NCBI RefSeq assembly: GCF_033842475.1
Contig: NZ_JAWXYB010000018.1
Location: 2,091,501 to 2,155,500 of the forward strand
Length of the DNA stretch: 64,000 nucleotides
Direction: 5' to 3'
Origin: Acidiphilium acidophilum
GTDB lineage: Bacteria; Pseudomonadota; Alphaproteobacteria; Acetobacterales; Acetobacteraceae
Shown one piece after another: positions 45,491 to 54,791 of this stretch; the first letter of the stretch is position 1, and every line of letters starts with the position of its first letter. The position numbers and the translations under genes are program-made. Below the pieces are notes generated by a model. That model was given only the letters and a program-made list of their open reading frames with translations. It had not been told where the DNA came from and ran no database searches.

Positions 45491-46921
45491 ATGTCCAACC
45501 CGTTGATCGGCCGCATCGTCCGCCGCCTCCGTCAGGAGCAGGGCATGACCCAGCAGAAACTGGCGTCGCGCCTCGGCATCTCGACCTCGTATCTCAACCT
45601 GATCGAGCACGATCAGCGCGGCGTCACCGCCACCTTGCTGATCAAACTCACCGAAATCCTGCAGGTCGATCTCGCCGCCCTTTCCGGCTCGGATGAACGC
45701 CAGATCGAACAGGCCCTGCGCGAAACCTTCGCCGACCCGCTGCTCGGCACCGCCCCGGTCCCCGAATCCGAGGCCCAACTTCTCGCCGCTTCCGCTCCCG
45801 CCGCCGCCCAGGCCATCCTCGGCCTCTACCGCGCATTCCAGGCGGTGCGCGAGGAAACCGGCGGCATCACCCTCCCCTCAGGCCGCAAAATCCTGCTCCC
45901 GAACGAGGAAACCCGCGATTTCTTCCACCAGCACGCCAATCACTTCCCCGAAATCGAAGCCGCCGCCGAAGCCCTCGGTGCCGAACTCCCCGCCGCCTCG
46001 CTCGGCATGAACCACGCGCTCGCCGAACGCCTGCGCCAGAAACACGGCCTCGTCGTCTCGGTCGGCCCCCTGCCCGGCGCACTCCGCATCTACGATCCCG
46101 CCGCCCGCCACCTCCGCCTCTCGGAAATCCTGCCGCGCGAAAGCCGGGGCTTCCAAATGGCCTTCCAGCTCGGCCTGCTCGAAGGCCGCGACCTGATCGA
46201 ACCCATCGTCAAAGCCGCCGCCATGACCACGCCGGACGCCGCCTCCCTCCTGCGCATCGGCCTGATCAACTACTTCGCCGGCGCCATCCTGATGCCCTAC
46301 GCCCCCTTCCTCGCCGCCGCCGCCAGCCTGCGCCACGATGTCGAACACCTCGCCATGCGCTTCGGCGTCTCCTTCGAACAAGCCTGCCACCGCCTCTCCA
46401 CCCTCCAACGCAAAGGCGCGCGCGGCGTGCCGATGTTCTTCCTCCGCGTCGATCCCGCCGGCAACGTCTCCAAACGCTTCTCCGCCGCCGGCTTCCCCTT
46501 CGCCCGCTTCGGCGGCAACTGCCCGCGCTGGGTGATCTACGCCGCCTTCGCTGCCCCCGGCAGCGTGCGCGTCCAGATCGCCCAACTCCCCGACGGCGCA
46601 ACCTACCTCTGCTTCGCCCGCACCATCGTCGCCCCGGCCGCCCACTGGGGCGAACCGCCCGCCACCCGCGTCGTCGCCATGGGCTGCGAAATCGGCCGCG
46701 CCTCCGAATTCGTCTACGCCGACGGCATCGAAATCGAACCCGCCACCGTCGGCATCGGCCTGTCCTGCCGCCTCTGCGACCGCCCCGATTGCCGCTCCCG
46801 CGCCTTCCCCCCGCTCGCCCACCGCCTCAACCTCGATATCGCCACAACCAGCACATCCCCCTACCGCTTCGAACCCGCCCGCTCTGGGGCAATCGCTGGC
46901 GACGTGCCCCGTAGAAGGTGA
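45491..46921 (+). CDS. Short-chain fatty acyl regulator (ScfR/RamB-like, XRE family)
   Basis: This 476-residue regulator has an N-terminal helix-turn-helix (RLRQEQGMTQQKLASRLGISTSYLNLIEH). A middle IrrE/ImmA-like domain lacks a clear HExxH zinc site. The C-terminal DUF2083 region has two Cys-rich pairs (LSCRLCDRPDC). Relatives such as RamB and PrpC-type regulators control acetate, propionate and glyoxylate-cycle genes. Divergent placement from isocitrate lyase fits. The start ATG at 45491 follows AAGGCCAACCC, a weak site. Confidence 0.92.
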   Translation: MSNPLIGRIVRRLRQEQGMTQQKLASRLGISTSYLNLIEHDQRGVTATLLIKLTEILQVDLAALSGSDERQIEQALRETFADPLLGTAPVPESEAQLLAASAPAAAQAILGLYRAFQAVREETGGITLPSGRKILLPNEETRDFFHQHANHFPEIEAAAEALGAELPAASLGMNHALAERLRQKHGLVVSVGPLPGALRIYDPAARHLRLSEILPRESRGFQMAFQLGLLEGRDLIEPIVKAAAMTTPDAASLLRIGLINYFAGAILMPYAPFLAAAASLRHDVEHLAMRFGVSFEQACHRLSTLQRKGARGVPMFFLRVDPAGNVSKRFSAAGFPFARFGGNCPRWVIYAAFAAPGSVRVQIAQLPDGATYLCFARTIVAPAAHWGEPPATRVVAMGCEIGRASEFVYADGIEIEPATVGIGLSCRLCDRPDCRSRAFPPLAHRLNLDIATTSTSPYRFEPARSGAIAGDVPRRR

Positions 46922-46930
46922 GGCAAAAAG

Positions 46931-47046
46931 GGTTCTTTTTTGCAAAAAAGAACCAAAAAACTCTTTTGAATCTGGGCCCGTGCCCCTGACAACGCCCGTA
47001 GCCCAGCTAACAAAAGTTTTTTGCTACTTTTTTTCAAAAAAGTAGC
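46931..47046. repeat. Paired AT-rich hairpin repeat, copy 4
   Basis: The left hairpin GGTTCTTTTTT-GC-AAAAAAGAACC (46931-46954) is followed by AAAAAACTCTTTTGAATCTGG. The right hairpin GCTACTTTTTT to AAAAAAGTAGC (47023-47046) is preceded by AACAAAAGTTTT. The stems use different but matched closing bases, GGTTC/GAACC against GCTAC/GTAGC. It follows the regulator gene and may end its transcript. Confidence 0.8.
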
Positions 47047-47103
47047 CCTTCCTCGCCCTTCCTTTGCTTTCTCACCCCCCAGATCCTATGCTTATAGTCC
47101 CAT

Positions 47104-47634
47104 GTGACCCCAGCATCTCCCCCTCGTGAAGCCTTGGCCGAAAACTTCAAAGTCATATTTGAAGACTTCCGCCATGCCTACGAGGCGGACGCCGATCACC
47201 ATCATCCCGCCATCATGAAGTTCATGGAACTTCTGTTCCTCCTGCTCGACAGCATCGCCGCCAGCCTCGCCAAAGCCGTCGCAGCTTTGTCCAACCCGCT
47301 CGCGCCCACCCGCGAACCGGCTGCCGCCTCGGCGCGTGATGACGCGCCGGTGCCGCATAACCCCGCGCTGCGCGAATGCGCCGGGCTGCGCCGCCCGGTG
47401 CGACGCGAGCCGATCTTCATTGCCGCCGCTGCTCCCGATCATGATGCCACCGTCTCCCGCGACCTTGCGGCAGTGCCCACGGCGATCCGGCTTCGTCCCG
47501 TCCGCAATTTCCGCATCGAACCCAAATTCACGCCAACCCCGCGCCGCAATTCGAGCTACCGCGCGCACTTCCGCCCCCCAAAACCACCCTTCCGCAAAAA
47601 AACCGCGTCACTCCACGCGATTTCGCACGACTAA
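47104..47634 (+). CDS. Hypothetical protein
   Basis: This 176-residue frame starts with GTG after a short gap. The N-terminal part (ALAENFKVIFEDFRHAYEADADHHHP, then MKFMELLFLLLDSIAASLAKAVAAL) looks like a helix plus a hydrophobic segment. The rest is Arg/Pro-rich and disordered. No family is recognised. A 158-codon frame lies opposite on the minus strand, but codon composition and the GTG position after a repeat favour the plus frame slightly. Confidence 0.5.
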   Translation: MTPASPPREALAENFKVIFEDFRHAYEADADHHHPAIMKFMELLFLLLDSIAASLAKAVAALSNPLAPTREPAAASARDDAPVPHNPALRECAGLRRPVRREPIFIAAAAPDHDATVSRDLAAVPTAIRLRPVRNFRIEPKFTPTPRRNSSYRAHFRPPKPPFRKKTASLHAISHD

Positions 47635-47818
47635 CTCGTTACGATATCATAACGACATAACTGAAATCGCGCACATATGCGGATGAATCCGCCGAACTTC
47701 GGCATAATCGCCGGTTCCGGCGCGGCGACATGACGGAAAGTTGATCTTCCAAGTATCACCGATCCGATAAACCCGTTAACCATCGATCAACCGAACTCAT
47801 GGCAGGAACAAGACCCGA

Positions 47819-49759
47819 ATGCAGGAAACCGTATCGACCGAGGCGCCCCTGATCCCCCGCGCCGCCCTGTTCGGCAACCCGAGCCGGCGCGGTGCCGCGA
47901 TCAGTCCGGATGGCAGGCACATCACCTTCCTCGCCCCGCTCGATGGGGTGATGAACGTCTTCATCGCCCCGCGCGGCGCGCTCGATCAGGCAAAGCCCCT
48001 CACCCATGAGACCAAACGCGGCGTTCCCTTCTATCAATGGGCGCAGGACTCCGGTCATGTGCTGGTCGGGCGCGATACCGATGGCGACGAAAACTTCCAC
48101 GTCCACGCCGTCGATATCACCACCGGCCACGCCCGTGACCTGACGCCGCACGAGAACGTGCGCGCCGAAATCGCCAAACTCTCGCTTCAGCATCCGGGCG
48201 AAGTGATCCTCAGCCACAATGCCCGTAATCCACAATTCCCCGATCTCTACCGCGTCGACATCACCACCGGCGCCGCAACCATGATCACCGAAAACCCCGG
48301 CTTCGCCGCTTTCGCGATCGACGATGATTTCAATGTCCGCTGCGCGATCGCGTTCCAGCCGGATGGCAGCCAGATCACACTCCGCCCGGACCCCGCTTCC
48401 GGCTGGGTACCCTTCCTGCAATTCGCGCCGGAAGATGCGATGATCTCCGGGATCGAGGAGAATTTCGCCCCCGATGGCACCACCCTGATCCGGTCGAGCG
48501 CCGGGCGCGACACCTCGGCCCTTTACCGCCTGGCGCTCGACACCGGCGAACAGACGCTGATCGCCGCCGACGATCGCGCCGATATCGGCGGCGTGCTGGT
48601 CGATCAGATCACCAAGGCGCCACTCGCCTACAGCGTCAATTACGAACGCAACCGCTATGTCGCGCTCGATCCCGCGGTCCAGCCCGATCTCGATTACCTC
48701 GATGCCGCGAATATCGGCGACTGGGTGGCACAATCGCGCACCGATGACGACAAGCTCTGGGTGATCGGCAGCAATGCGGATACCGCGCCCGGCGCCGCCT
48801 ACATCTACGACCGCACGGCGAAATCCCTCGAAAAACTCTACGACTCCCGCCCGGAACTCGCCGACGCACCGCTGGCCGCGATGCACCCGGTGATCATCGA
48901 AGCGCGGGACGGGCTGAAACTGGTCTCCTACCTCACCCTCCCCAAGGGCAGCGATGCCGCCACACCCGGCCGTCCCTCCCGCAAGCTGCCCATGATCCTC
49001 CTTGTGCATGGCGGCCCCTGGGCGCGCGACGAGTTCGGATACAATCCCTATCATCAATGGCTGACCAACCGGGGCTATGCGGTGCTGTCGGTCAATTTCC
49101 GCGCCTCGACCGGCCTCGGCAAAAGCTTCGTCAACGCCGGCAACAACGAATGGGCCCGCGCGATGGACGACGATCTGCTCGACGCAGTCGATTGGGCGAT
49201 CACCGCGAACATCGCCGACCCCGCACGCGTCGCGATCATGGGAGGGTCCTATGGCGGCTACGCCACCCTCGCCTCCATGACCCGCAACCCGACCAAATTC
49301 GCCTGCGGCGTCGATATCGTCGGCCCCTCGAACCTCGAAACCCTGCTCGCCACCATCCCGCCCTACTGGGAATCCATACGCACGATCTTTCAACGATCCA
49401 TCGGCAATCCCGATACCGCAGATGGTCTGGCCCTGTTGCGCGACCGCTCGCCGGTCCACCTCGCCGACCGTCTGGCCCGGTCACTGTTGATCGGTCAGGG
49501 TGCCAACGATCCCCGCGTAAAACAGGCGGAATCGGACCAGATGGTCGCCGCCTTGAAAGCCAAGGGCATCCCGGTCACCTACGTCCTGTTCCCGGATGAA
49601 GGCCACGGCTTCGCCCGGCCCGAGAACAACATTGCGTTCAACGCGATTACCGAGCAATTTCTCGCCGCCCATCTCGGCGGCCGCGCCGAACCGATCGGTG
49701 CGGACGAAATTTCGCGGTCGACCGCACAGATCCTGGAAGGCGCCGACACACTTCGATGA
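47819..49759 (+). CDS. S9 family peptidase (prolyl oligopeptidase / acylaminoacyl type)
   Basis: This 646-residue serine peptidase has an N-terminal beta-propeller (repeats such as ISPDGRHITFLAPLDG and VHAVDITTGHARDLTP) followed by an alpha/beta hydrolase domain. Catalytic residues are the Ser in GGSYGGYATL, the Asp in GANDPRVKQAES and the His in DEGHGFARPEN. LLVHGGPWARDEFGYNP forms the oxyanion side. No signal peptide is visible, so it is cytoplasmic. A 16-base near-palindrome GTTACGATATCATAAC (47638-47653) precedes it. It overlaps the next gene by four bases. Confidence 0.93.
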   Translation: MQETVSTEAPLIPRAALFGNPSRRGAAISPDGRHITFLAPLDGVMNVFIAPRGALDQAKPLTHETKRGVPFYQWAQDSGHVLVGRDTDGDENFHVHAVDITTGHARDLTPHENVRAEIAKLSLQHPGEVILSHNARNPQFPDLYRVDITTGAATMITENPGFAAFAIDDDFNVRCAIAFQPDGSQITLRPDPASGWVPFLQFAPEDAMISGIEENFAPDGTTLIRSSAGRDTSALYRLALDTGEQTLIAADDRADIGGVLVDQITKAPLAYSVNYERNRYVALDPAVQPDLDYLDAANIGDWVAQSRTDDDKLWVIGSNADTAPGAAYIYDRTAKSLEKLYDSRPELADAPLAAMHPVIIEARDGLKLVSYLTLPKGSDAATPGRPSRKLPMILLVHGGPWARDEFGYNPYHQWLTNRGYAVLSVNFRASTGLGKSFVNAGNNEWARAMDDDLLDAVDWAITANIADPARVAIMGGSYGGYATLASMTRNPTKFACGVDIVGPSNLETLLATIPPYWESIRTIFQRSIGNPDTADGLALLRDRSPVHLADRLARSLLIGQGANDPRVKQAESDQMVAALKAKGIPVTYVLFPDEGHGFARPENNIAFNAITEQFLAAHLGGRAEPIGADEISRSTAQILEGADTLR

Positions 49760-50400
49760 CGAGCGAACCGAAACCGCCCCTGATCACCCGCAAGCGGGTG
49801 ATGCTGGCCCTTGAAATCGTCTTCAACTTCCTGCTGCCGTGGATCGTCTACCGCATCGCCAAGCCCCATATCGGCGAAATCCACGCCATCATGGCGTCCG
49901 CGGCCCCCCCGACGGTCTGGAGCCTCGTCGAATTCGCGCGCAAGCGCCGGGTGGACGCCATTTCCATCATGGTCCTCGGCGGCATCGGCCTCTCGCTGCT
50001 CGGCTTCGCTCTGGGCGGATCGCCGAAACTGCTGCTGATGCGCGAATCCCTCATCACCGGGCTGATCGGCATCGTGTTCGTCGCATCGGCCCTCATCGGC
50101 CGCCCGCTGATGTATGTGCTGGCCAGCGCCAGTCTCAAGCGCCAGTCCGCCGAGGACAGCGCCGAATTCGAAACCTTCAAGGACGACCCGGCATTCCGGC
50201 GCATGATGACCGTGATGACCATCGTATGGGGCGTGGGCTTCATCGTCGAAACCGCGATCCGCAGCGTGCTGGTATTCTCGCTGCCGGTCGGACGGTTCCT
50301 GATCATCGGCCCGATCGTCGGATACGGCATGATCGGACTGCTGATGCTGTGGACCTTCCTGTATGGCCGCGCGGCGGACAAGCGCGGCGTGATGTCGTAA
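49756..50400 (+). CDS. VC0807-like membrane protein
   Basis: This 214-residue inner membrane protein has five or six hydrophobic segments. It has the VC0807-family layout: an N-terminal helix with FNFLLPWIVYRIAKPHIG, then APPTVWSLVEFARKRRVDAISIMVLGGIGLSLL and later FVASALIGRPLMYVLA. No transport activity is established for the family. Its start overlaps the S9 peptidase stop as ATGA, so the two are coupled. Confidence 0.85.
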   Translation: MTSEPKPPLITRKRVMLALEIVFNFLLPWIVYRIAKPHIGEIHAIMASAAPPTVWSLVEFARKRRVDAISIMVLGGIGLSLLGFALGGSPKLLLMRESLITGLIGIVFVASALIGRPLMYVLASASLKRQSAEDSAEFETFKDDPAFRRMMTVMTIVWGVGFIVETAIRSVLVFSLPVGRFLIIGPIVGYGMIGLLMLWTFLYGRAADKRGVMS

Positions 50401-50468
50401 CGACCCCTCCTCACCGATAGTTCCGCAAATTTCACATGGCCGGGTGCATTTCCCCCGCACCCGGCGCT

Positions 50469-50668
50469 CTTGCGCAATCGCCTGGATCGGTCATATACCA
50501 ACAGTTAAATACTTATCTATATAAATAAGTTTCCGTGAGGCCGCCTCCACCGTTCGATCCCGCATCCCGTCACTGCGTGACCGCAATGCCGAGCAACCGC
50601 TTCACGTCAACTCTCCGTGTGGTTGTGCATTGCACAACCACTGATGATGGCGAAATCGGGATCGACCC
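50469..50668. promoter_or_regulatory. Former upstream region of cydABDC, now separated by ISAs1
   Basis: An AT-rich stretch contains a 20-base near-palindrome ACTTATCTATATAAATAAGT (50511-50530), a likely operator or promoter core. Before the insertion it lay about 520 bases closer to cydA than the IS now allows: the native distance to the cydA ATG would have been roughly 240 bases. It may instead serve a lost transcript. Confidence 0.5.
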
Positions 50669-51953
50669 CACGGCTGTTCAACGCTTTGATATAGCGACGA
50701 GTGAGAGCAGGTGTTGGATGCCGGCGAGCGCTGCGCGGTATCGGTCTTGCTTCATGGTGCCAGTCTTGCTGACCATCAGGATATTGAAGCCGAAGCTGCG
50801 TAAGCGGGCGAAGATGCCCGGGTTGGTTCGGATGCGCGACCGGTCTTCGCCCATAGTGACATCCCTTGTGTAATGCGAGGTGTTTTCGATTTTCCAATGC
50901 GCGCGGATGGCCACGCCGGCCCGAGCGGCGGTGATCGGGCGGTTCGCGATGTAGAAGGCGGTTTCCGTTGTCGAGTGGAGCAGCCCGGTTGCGGGGCTGC
51001 GTGTCACGACCGAGCGCTCCACTTGTATGATCGCGGCGACGTGGGGATGCCAATCGGTGTCGGCGAGTGCGTCGGCCGGATCGAAGACAGTGACGGCACG
51101 GGTTTCATCGCGATTGCGGCCATGATTGCGGCTTTGGGCGCGATCGTGCGAGGCGGCCGTCGCGGCCAGGTGTTCAATCGCGGCTTTCAGGGTCGGCTGA
51201 TTGTCCTTGAGCTGAACGATCAGGCCGATTTTGGCGTCCTGGGCGACCTCGAAGAGTTTTTTTGACAGTGCAGCGCATCGAGGGTGACGATGGCGTCCTC
51301 AGCGATACCGAGCTCGGCAAGCAGTGTCTGAGCTGCCGGGATCTCATTGGATTTCGCATCGATATCGAGGTGCGCCAGCACGAGTTTGGTGTCGGTGGCG
51401 AAGGCGCTGAGCACGTGAGCGGCGGTTCGATCGTGGAACTTGTCGAAGCTGCCGCGCAGGGTCTTGCCGTCCAGTGCGATGCTGGCAGCACCGGGCTTGG
51501 CGTTGGCCGCGTGCAGAAGTGCTGCATGCCGACGAAAGACCGCCTCCACCCCGATCGGATCGAGCCCCTGGAGGATGTAGCGGATCGAGGTATGCGACGG
51601 TGCGCGGCGCCATTTCAAACCAAAGCTGCGGTTGAGGGTGCGGCGATGGGTGTCGATGAACGTGACGATACCGCGATAGGAATCGCTGCCGCTCACGATC
51701 GCGAGGATCGAAAACAAAAGCACGTGGGGCAACTTGTAGAGTTTGCCCTCCGCGCGGCGTGGGTCAGGGACATCAGCCAGGATGTCGAGCAACGGGGTGA
51801 ACGTGGCCATGGTAACCTCCGAATCGGTTACCTCCCCACGAATCCCAGATCGATCCCGGCGGGAATCCGCAAAATGCTCGACGCCTCAATTTCCGACGTC
51901 CTGTTGCATATCGGACCCAGTGAACCATCAGTTCAGAGGGTTGAACAGCCCTG
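50669..51953 (-). mobile_element. ISAs1-family insertion sequence, copy 2 (1285 bp)
   Basis: This copy has the same length and ends as copy 1 (11330-12614), in opposite orientation. The 10-base target duplication GGATCGACCC is at 50659-50668 and 51954-51963. Every stretch I compared with copy 1 was identical, which implies recent transposition. It separates cydA from its upstream region. Confidence 0.95.
50678..51810 (-). CDS. ISAs1-family transposase, copy 2 (two frames, A7 shift)
   Basis: This has the same two-frame structure as copy 1: the first frame is 51220-51810, and the conserved remainder in the -1 frame ends at 50678. The slippery A7 (read as T7 on the plus strand near 51257-51263) is kept. 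It is transcribed away from cydA. Confidence 0.88.
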
Positions 51954-52047
51954 GGATCGACCCCATATCGGTCAGGGGCCGGGCACGACGAGATACCAGA
52001 GACGACTTTGTCATGATGTGCCGATCGAGGTTCATAAGGAGCGTTCG

Positions 52048-53490
52048 ATGCTAGAGAATTCACTATCCGTGTTCCTGTCGCGGATCGATTTCGCCTGGAT
52101 CACCAGCTTTCATATTCTCTATCCGCCGCTCACGGTCGGGCTGGCGACGCTGCTGTTCTTTTTCGAATGGCGCTGGATGAAGACCGATGATGAAAAATGG
52201 TACCGGCTGACCCGGTTCTTCGAAAAACTGTTCATCATCAATTTCGGTGCCGGTGTCGCCACCGGCATCACGATGGAAATGGCATTCGGAATTCTCTACG
52301 GCCCGTTCTCGCAGGCCGCCGGCCCGTTCTTCGGCCAGGTGCTCGGCTACGAGACCATCACCGCCTTCATGTACGAAGCCGGTTTCATCGGCCTGATGAT
52401 CTTCGGCTGGGGCAAGATCAGCAAAAAGATGCATCTGTTCGCGACGTTCAACGTCGCCTTGTCGTCCTCCTTCTCCGCGATGTGGATTCTGGTGGCGAAT
52501 TCGTGGATGCAGACCCCGACCGGCGTAACCCTGAAGAACGGCGTGTTCCAGGTGACCGACTGGGTTTCGGCGATCCTGAACCCCGATGTGATGTTCGGCT
52601 TTCCCCACATGCTGGTCGCCTGTTTCGAACTGGCACTGTTCTTCGTCGCGGGTGTCTCGGCATGGTTCGTGCTCCGCAAGCGCCATATCGAGATTTTCGC
52701 CCGCCCGCTGCGCTATGCCCTGCTCGCCCTCGTCGTCGTCGCCCCGCTGCAGGTCTATCTGGGTGACGGTCTGGGCCAGGTCGTCGCGCACGACCAACCC
52801 GCAGCCCTTGCCGCGATGGAAGGCCACTACCACACCTATAACAAGGACGGTTCGGTCAATACCGGCTGGCATATCGTCGCGTGGCCGAACGCCAAAGGGG
52901 ACGGCAACGCCTTCGCCATCACCATCCCCCACGTGCTGAGCCTGCTCGAAACCCATACCTGGACCGGCAAGGTTCCCGGCCTCGACACCATCAAGCCCGA
53001 GGATCGCCCGCCCGTCGTGGTACCGTTCTACTCGTTCCGCGTGATGGTGGCGGCGGGGATGTTCATGATGCTGGTGGCGTTCTGGGGCGGCTGGCTCGCC
53101 TTGCGCCGCCGGCTCACCGCCGCGCGGATCGCGCAGAACCCGCTATTCCTCCGCGTCGTCGTGTTCAGCGCCTTCCTGCCCTATATCTCGGTCTGGACCG
53201 GCTGGTGGACCCGTGAGGTCGCGCGCCAGCCCTGGGTGGTCTATGGTTTGATGCGCACGGCGCAGGGCGTCAGCCACATGTCGGTGCCGCTCGAAGTATT
53301 CTGGCTGGTCGGCTACATGGCGTTCGAACTGATGGTGTTCGGCGGCACCTGGTACTTCCTCGCCAAAGTGATCCGCAAGGGCCCCGACCTCACCAGCCCG
53401 GTGGTTCAGGAAGGCCACCAGATGCTCGGCCACATCGAGGAGCCGAAACACCACGAGCCGGCTCAACCCGAATATCCGCGTCCGGCGTAA
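52048..53490 (+). CDS. cydA: Cytochrome bd-type quinol oxidase subunit I
   Basis: This 480-residue membrane subunit holds the three hemes and oxidises quinol while reducing oxygen. The N-terminal RIDFAWITSFHILYPPLTVG has the heme ligand His. GFPHMLVACFE carries another His ligand. The quinol loop region is short, as in cyanide-insensitive (CIO) types, and the end motif reads TGWWTREVARQPWVVYG. AAGGAG eight bases upstream fixes the start. The open frame extends back through the insertion sequence, but that part is not native. It ends 14 bases before cydB. Confidence 0.96.
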   Translation: MLENSLSVFLSRIDFAWITSFHILYPPLTVGLATLLFFFEWRWMKTDDEKWYRLTRFFEKLFIINFGAGVATGITMEMAFGILYGPFSQAAGPFFGQVLGYETITAFMYEAGFIGLMIFGWGKISKKMHLFATFNVALSSSFSAMWILVANSWMQTPTGVTLKNGVFQVTDWVSAILNPDVMFGFPHMLVACFELALFFVAGVSAWFVLRKRHIEIFARPLRYALLALVVVAPLQVYLGDGLGQVVAHDQPAALAAMEGHYHTYNKDGSVNTGWHIVAWPNAKGDGNAFAITIPHVLSLLETHTWTGKVPGLDTIKPEDRPPVVVPFYSFRVMVAAGMFMMLVAFWGGWLALRRRLTAARIAQNPLFLRVVVFSAFLPYISVWTGWWTREVARQPWVVYGLMRTAQGVSHMSVPLEVFWLVGYMAFELMVFGGTWYFLAKVIRKGPDLTSPVVQEGHQMLGHIEEPKHHEPAQPEYPRPA

Positions 53491-53504
53491 AGGAAGAGCC
53501 GACC

Positions 53505-54560
53505 ATGCAAACCATGAACGCCCTCACCCAGACCCAGCATTTCCTCACCATCATCTGGTGGATGTCGCTCGGTCTGAGCATCATGCTCTACCTCATGCTG
53601 GACGGGGCCGACCTCGGTGCCGGCGTGTTCTCCCTGTTCGTCAAGGACGAACACGACCGCGGCGCGATCATGTCCGCCATGGCCGGCACCTGGGATGCCA
53701 ACGAGACCTGGCTGATCGTCGCGGGGGGCGTGCTGTTCGGCACCTTCCCCTTCGTCTACGGCTCGCTGTTCAGCTATCTGATGGTGCCGCTCGCCCTCGC
53801 GCTGTGGGGCATCATCACCCGCGCGGTCTCGCTCGAATTCCGCCATCTGGCCGAACCGCGCTACAAGCGGTTCAGCGACTATGCCTTCGGCGTTTCGAGC
53901 CTGACCACCGCCTTCTTCGCCGGTATGGCGGTGGGTGCCACCCTCAAAGGCTTTCCCCTCACCCATACGCCTGATCAGGTGCCGGCCTATGTCGGCGGTG
54001 CCCTGCGCTTCATCAGCCCGTTCAGCATCTGGACCGGGATTGCCGCGGTGATCGCCGTCGCGCTGGCCGGGGGCCTGTTCGTCCGCGCCCGGTTCGAACC
54101 GCAGGAGGACATCCGCAAACACGCGGCGACCTGGACCAATATCGTGTTCTTCATCGCTCTCGCAGCGGCGGTGATCACCACGGCCTGGAGCGTGATCATT
54201 TTTCCCTGGGCCGCAAACCGCTGGCTCGGGCCGCATTTCTACCTCTGGGGCCTCGGCTTCCTCGTGGTGGTCTATACCGTGATCCGGATGCGGATGGCCT
54301 CGAACCGCGAGCACGACATCGCCGCCATCTTGTGGCTCAACGCCGCCCTCGCCCTGATGGGGACCGGCATGATGTGGACGATGTATCCCTGGATGGTGCC
54401 GAACACCTGGACGATCTTCGCCGGTGCCACGCCGCAGGTCTCGATCATCACCTTCACCATGGCGATGGCCGGATTCTTCCCGGTGATGCTGGCCTATAAC
54501 TGGTATCAGATCTGGGTGTTCCGCGCCCGCGTCACCAAACTCGCCGCCTACGGGCATTGA
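53505..54560 (+). CDS. cydB: Cytochrome bd-type quinol oxidase subunit II
   Basis: This 351-residue membrane partner of CydA has about eight or nine helices. Family marks are MLDGADLGAGVFSLF near the N-terminus, GTWDANETWLIVAGG, and LEFRHLAEPRYKRFSDYAFG. It is 14 bases downstream of cydA and clearly in the same operon. Confidence 0.96.
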   Translation: MQTMNALTQTQHFLTIIWWMSLGLSIMLYLMLDGADLGAGVFSLFVKDEHDRGAIMSAMAGTWDANETWLIVAGGVLFGTFPFVYGSLFSYLMVPLALALWGIITRAVSLEFRHLAEPRYKRFSDYAFGVSSLTTAFFAGMAVGATLKGFPLTHTPDQVPAYVGGALRFISPFSIWTGIAAVIAVALAGGLFVRARFEPQEDIRKHAATWTNIVFFIALAAAVITTAWSVIIFPWAANRWLGPHFYLWGLGFLVVVYTVIRMRMASNREHDIAAILWLNAALALMGTGMMWTMYPWMVPNTWTIFAGATPQVSIITFTMAMAGFFPVMLAYNWYQIWVFRARVTKLAAYGH

Positions 54561-54573
54561 GTGGCGGTGCGCC

Positions 54574-54789
54574 ATGCCGCTCTTTCTGCGCGCCTTGTGG
54601 AACCAGCGGATCGCGGCCCTGTTCATCGTCGGGCCCGGTGTCAGCGTGATCCTGGTCGCGCTGATCTTCGGCCTCGCGCATGATCTGCAACTGATGGCGG
54701 TGGGCGTGTTCGTGCTCACCGTCGGGTTGTTCAGCATCCTGCTATCGGGCGAATATCGTATCCTTCGTCACCACCAGACCAGGCGCTGA
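54574..54789 (+). CDS. Small two-helix membrane protein in the cyd operon
   Basis: This 71-residue protein has two hydrophobic segments (AALFIVGPGVSVILVALIFGL and LMAVGVFVLTVGLFSILLSG) and a basic end. It lies 13 bases after cydB and two bases before cydD, so it is a true operon member. It is longer than CydX/CydH and shows no similarity I can name. An accessory or assembly role is inference. Confidence 0.75.
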   Translation: MPLFLRALWNQRIAALFIVGPGVSVILVALIFGLAHDLQLMAVGVFVLTVGLFSILLSGEYRILRHHQTRR

Positions 54790-54791
54790 TC

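Noticed and set aside
47092-47568. Minus-strand 158-codon frame opposite the hypothetical gene
   Set aside because: It has no ribosome site, no domain and a composition typical of an antisense shadow, though the plus-strand choice is itself only moderately supported.
51262-53490. 742-codon frame fusing insertion sequence and cydA
   Set aside because: The first part is antisense to the transposase; AAGGAG before 52048 and the conserved CydA N-terminus fix the true start.
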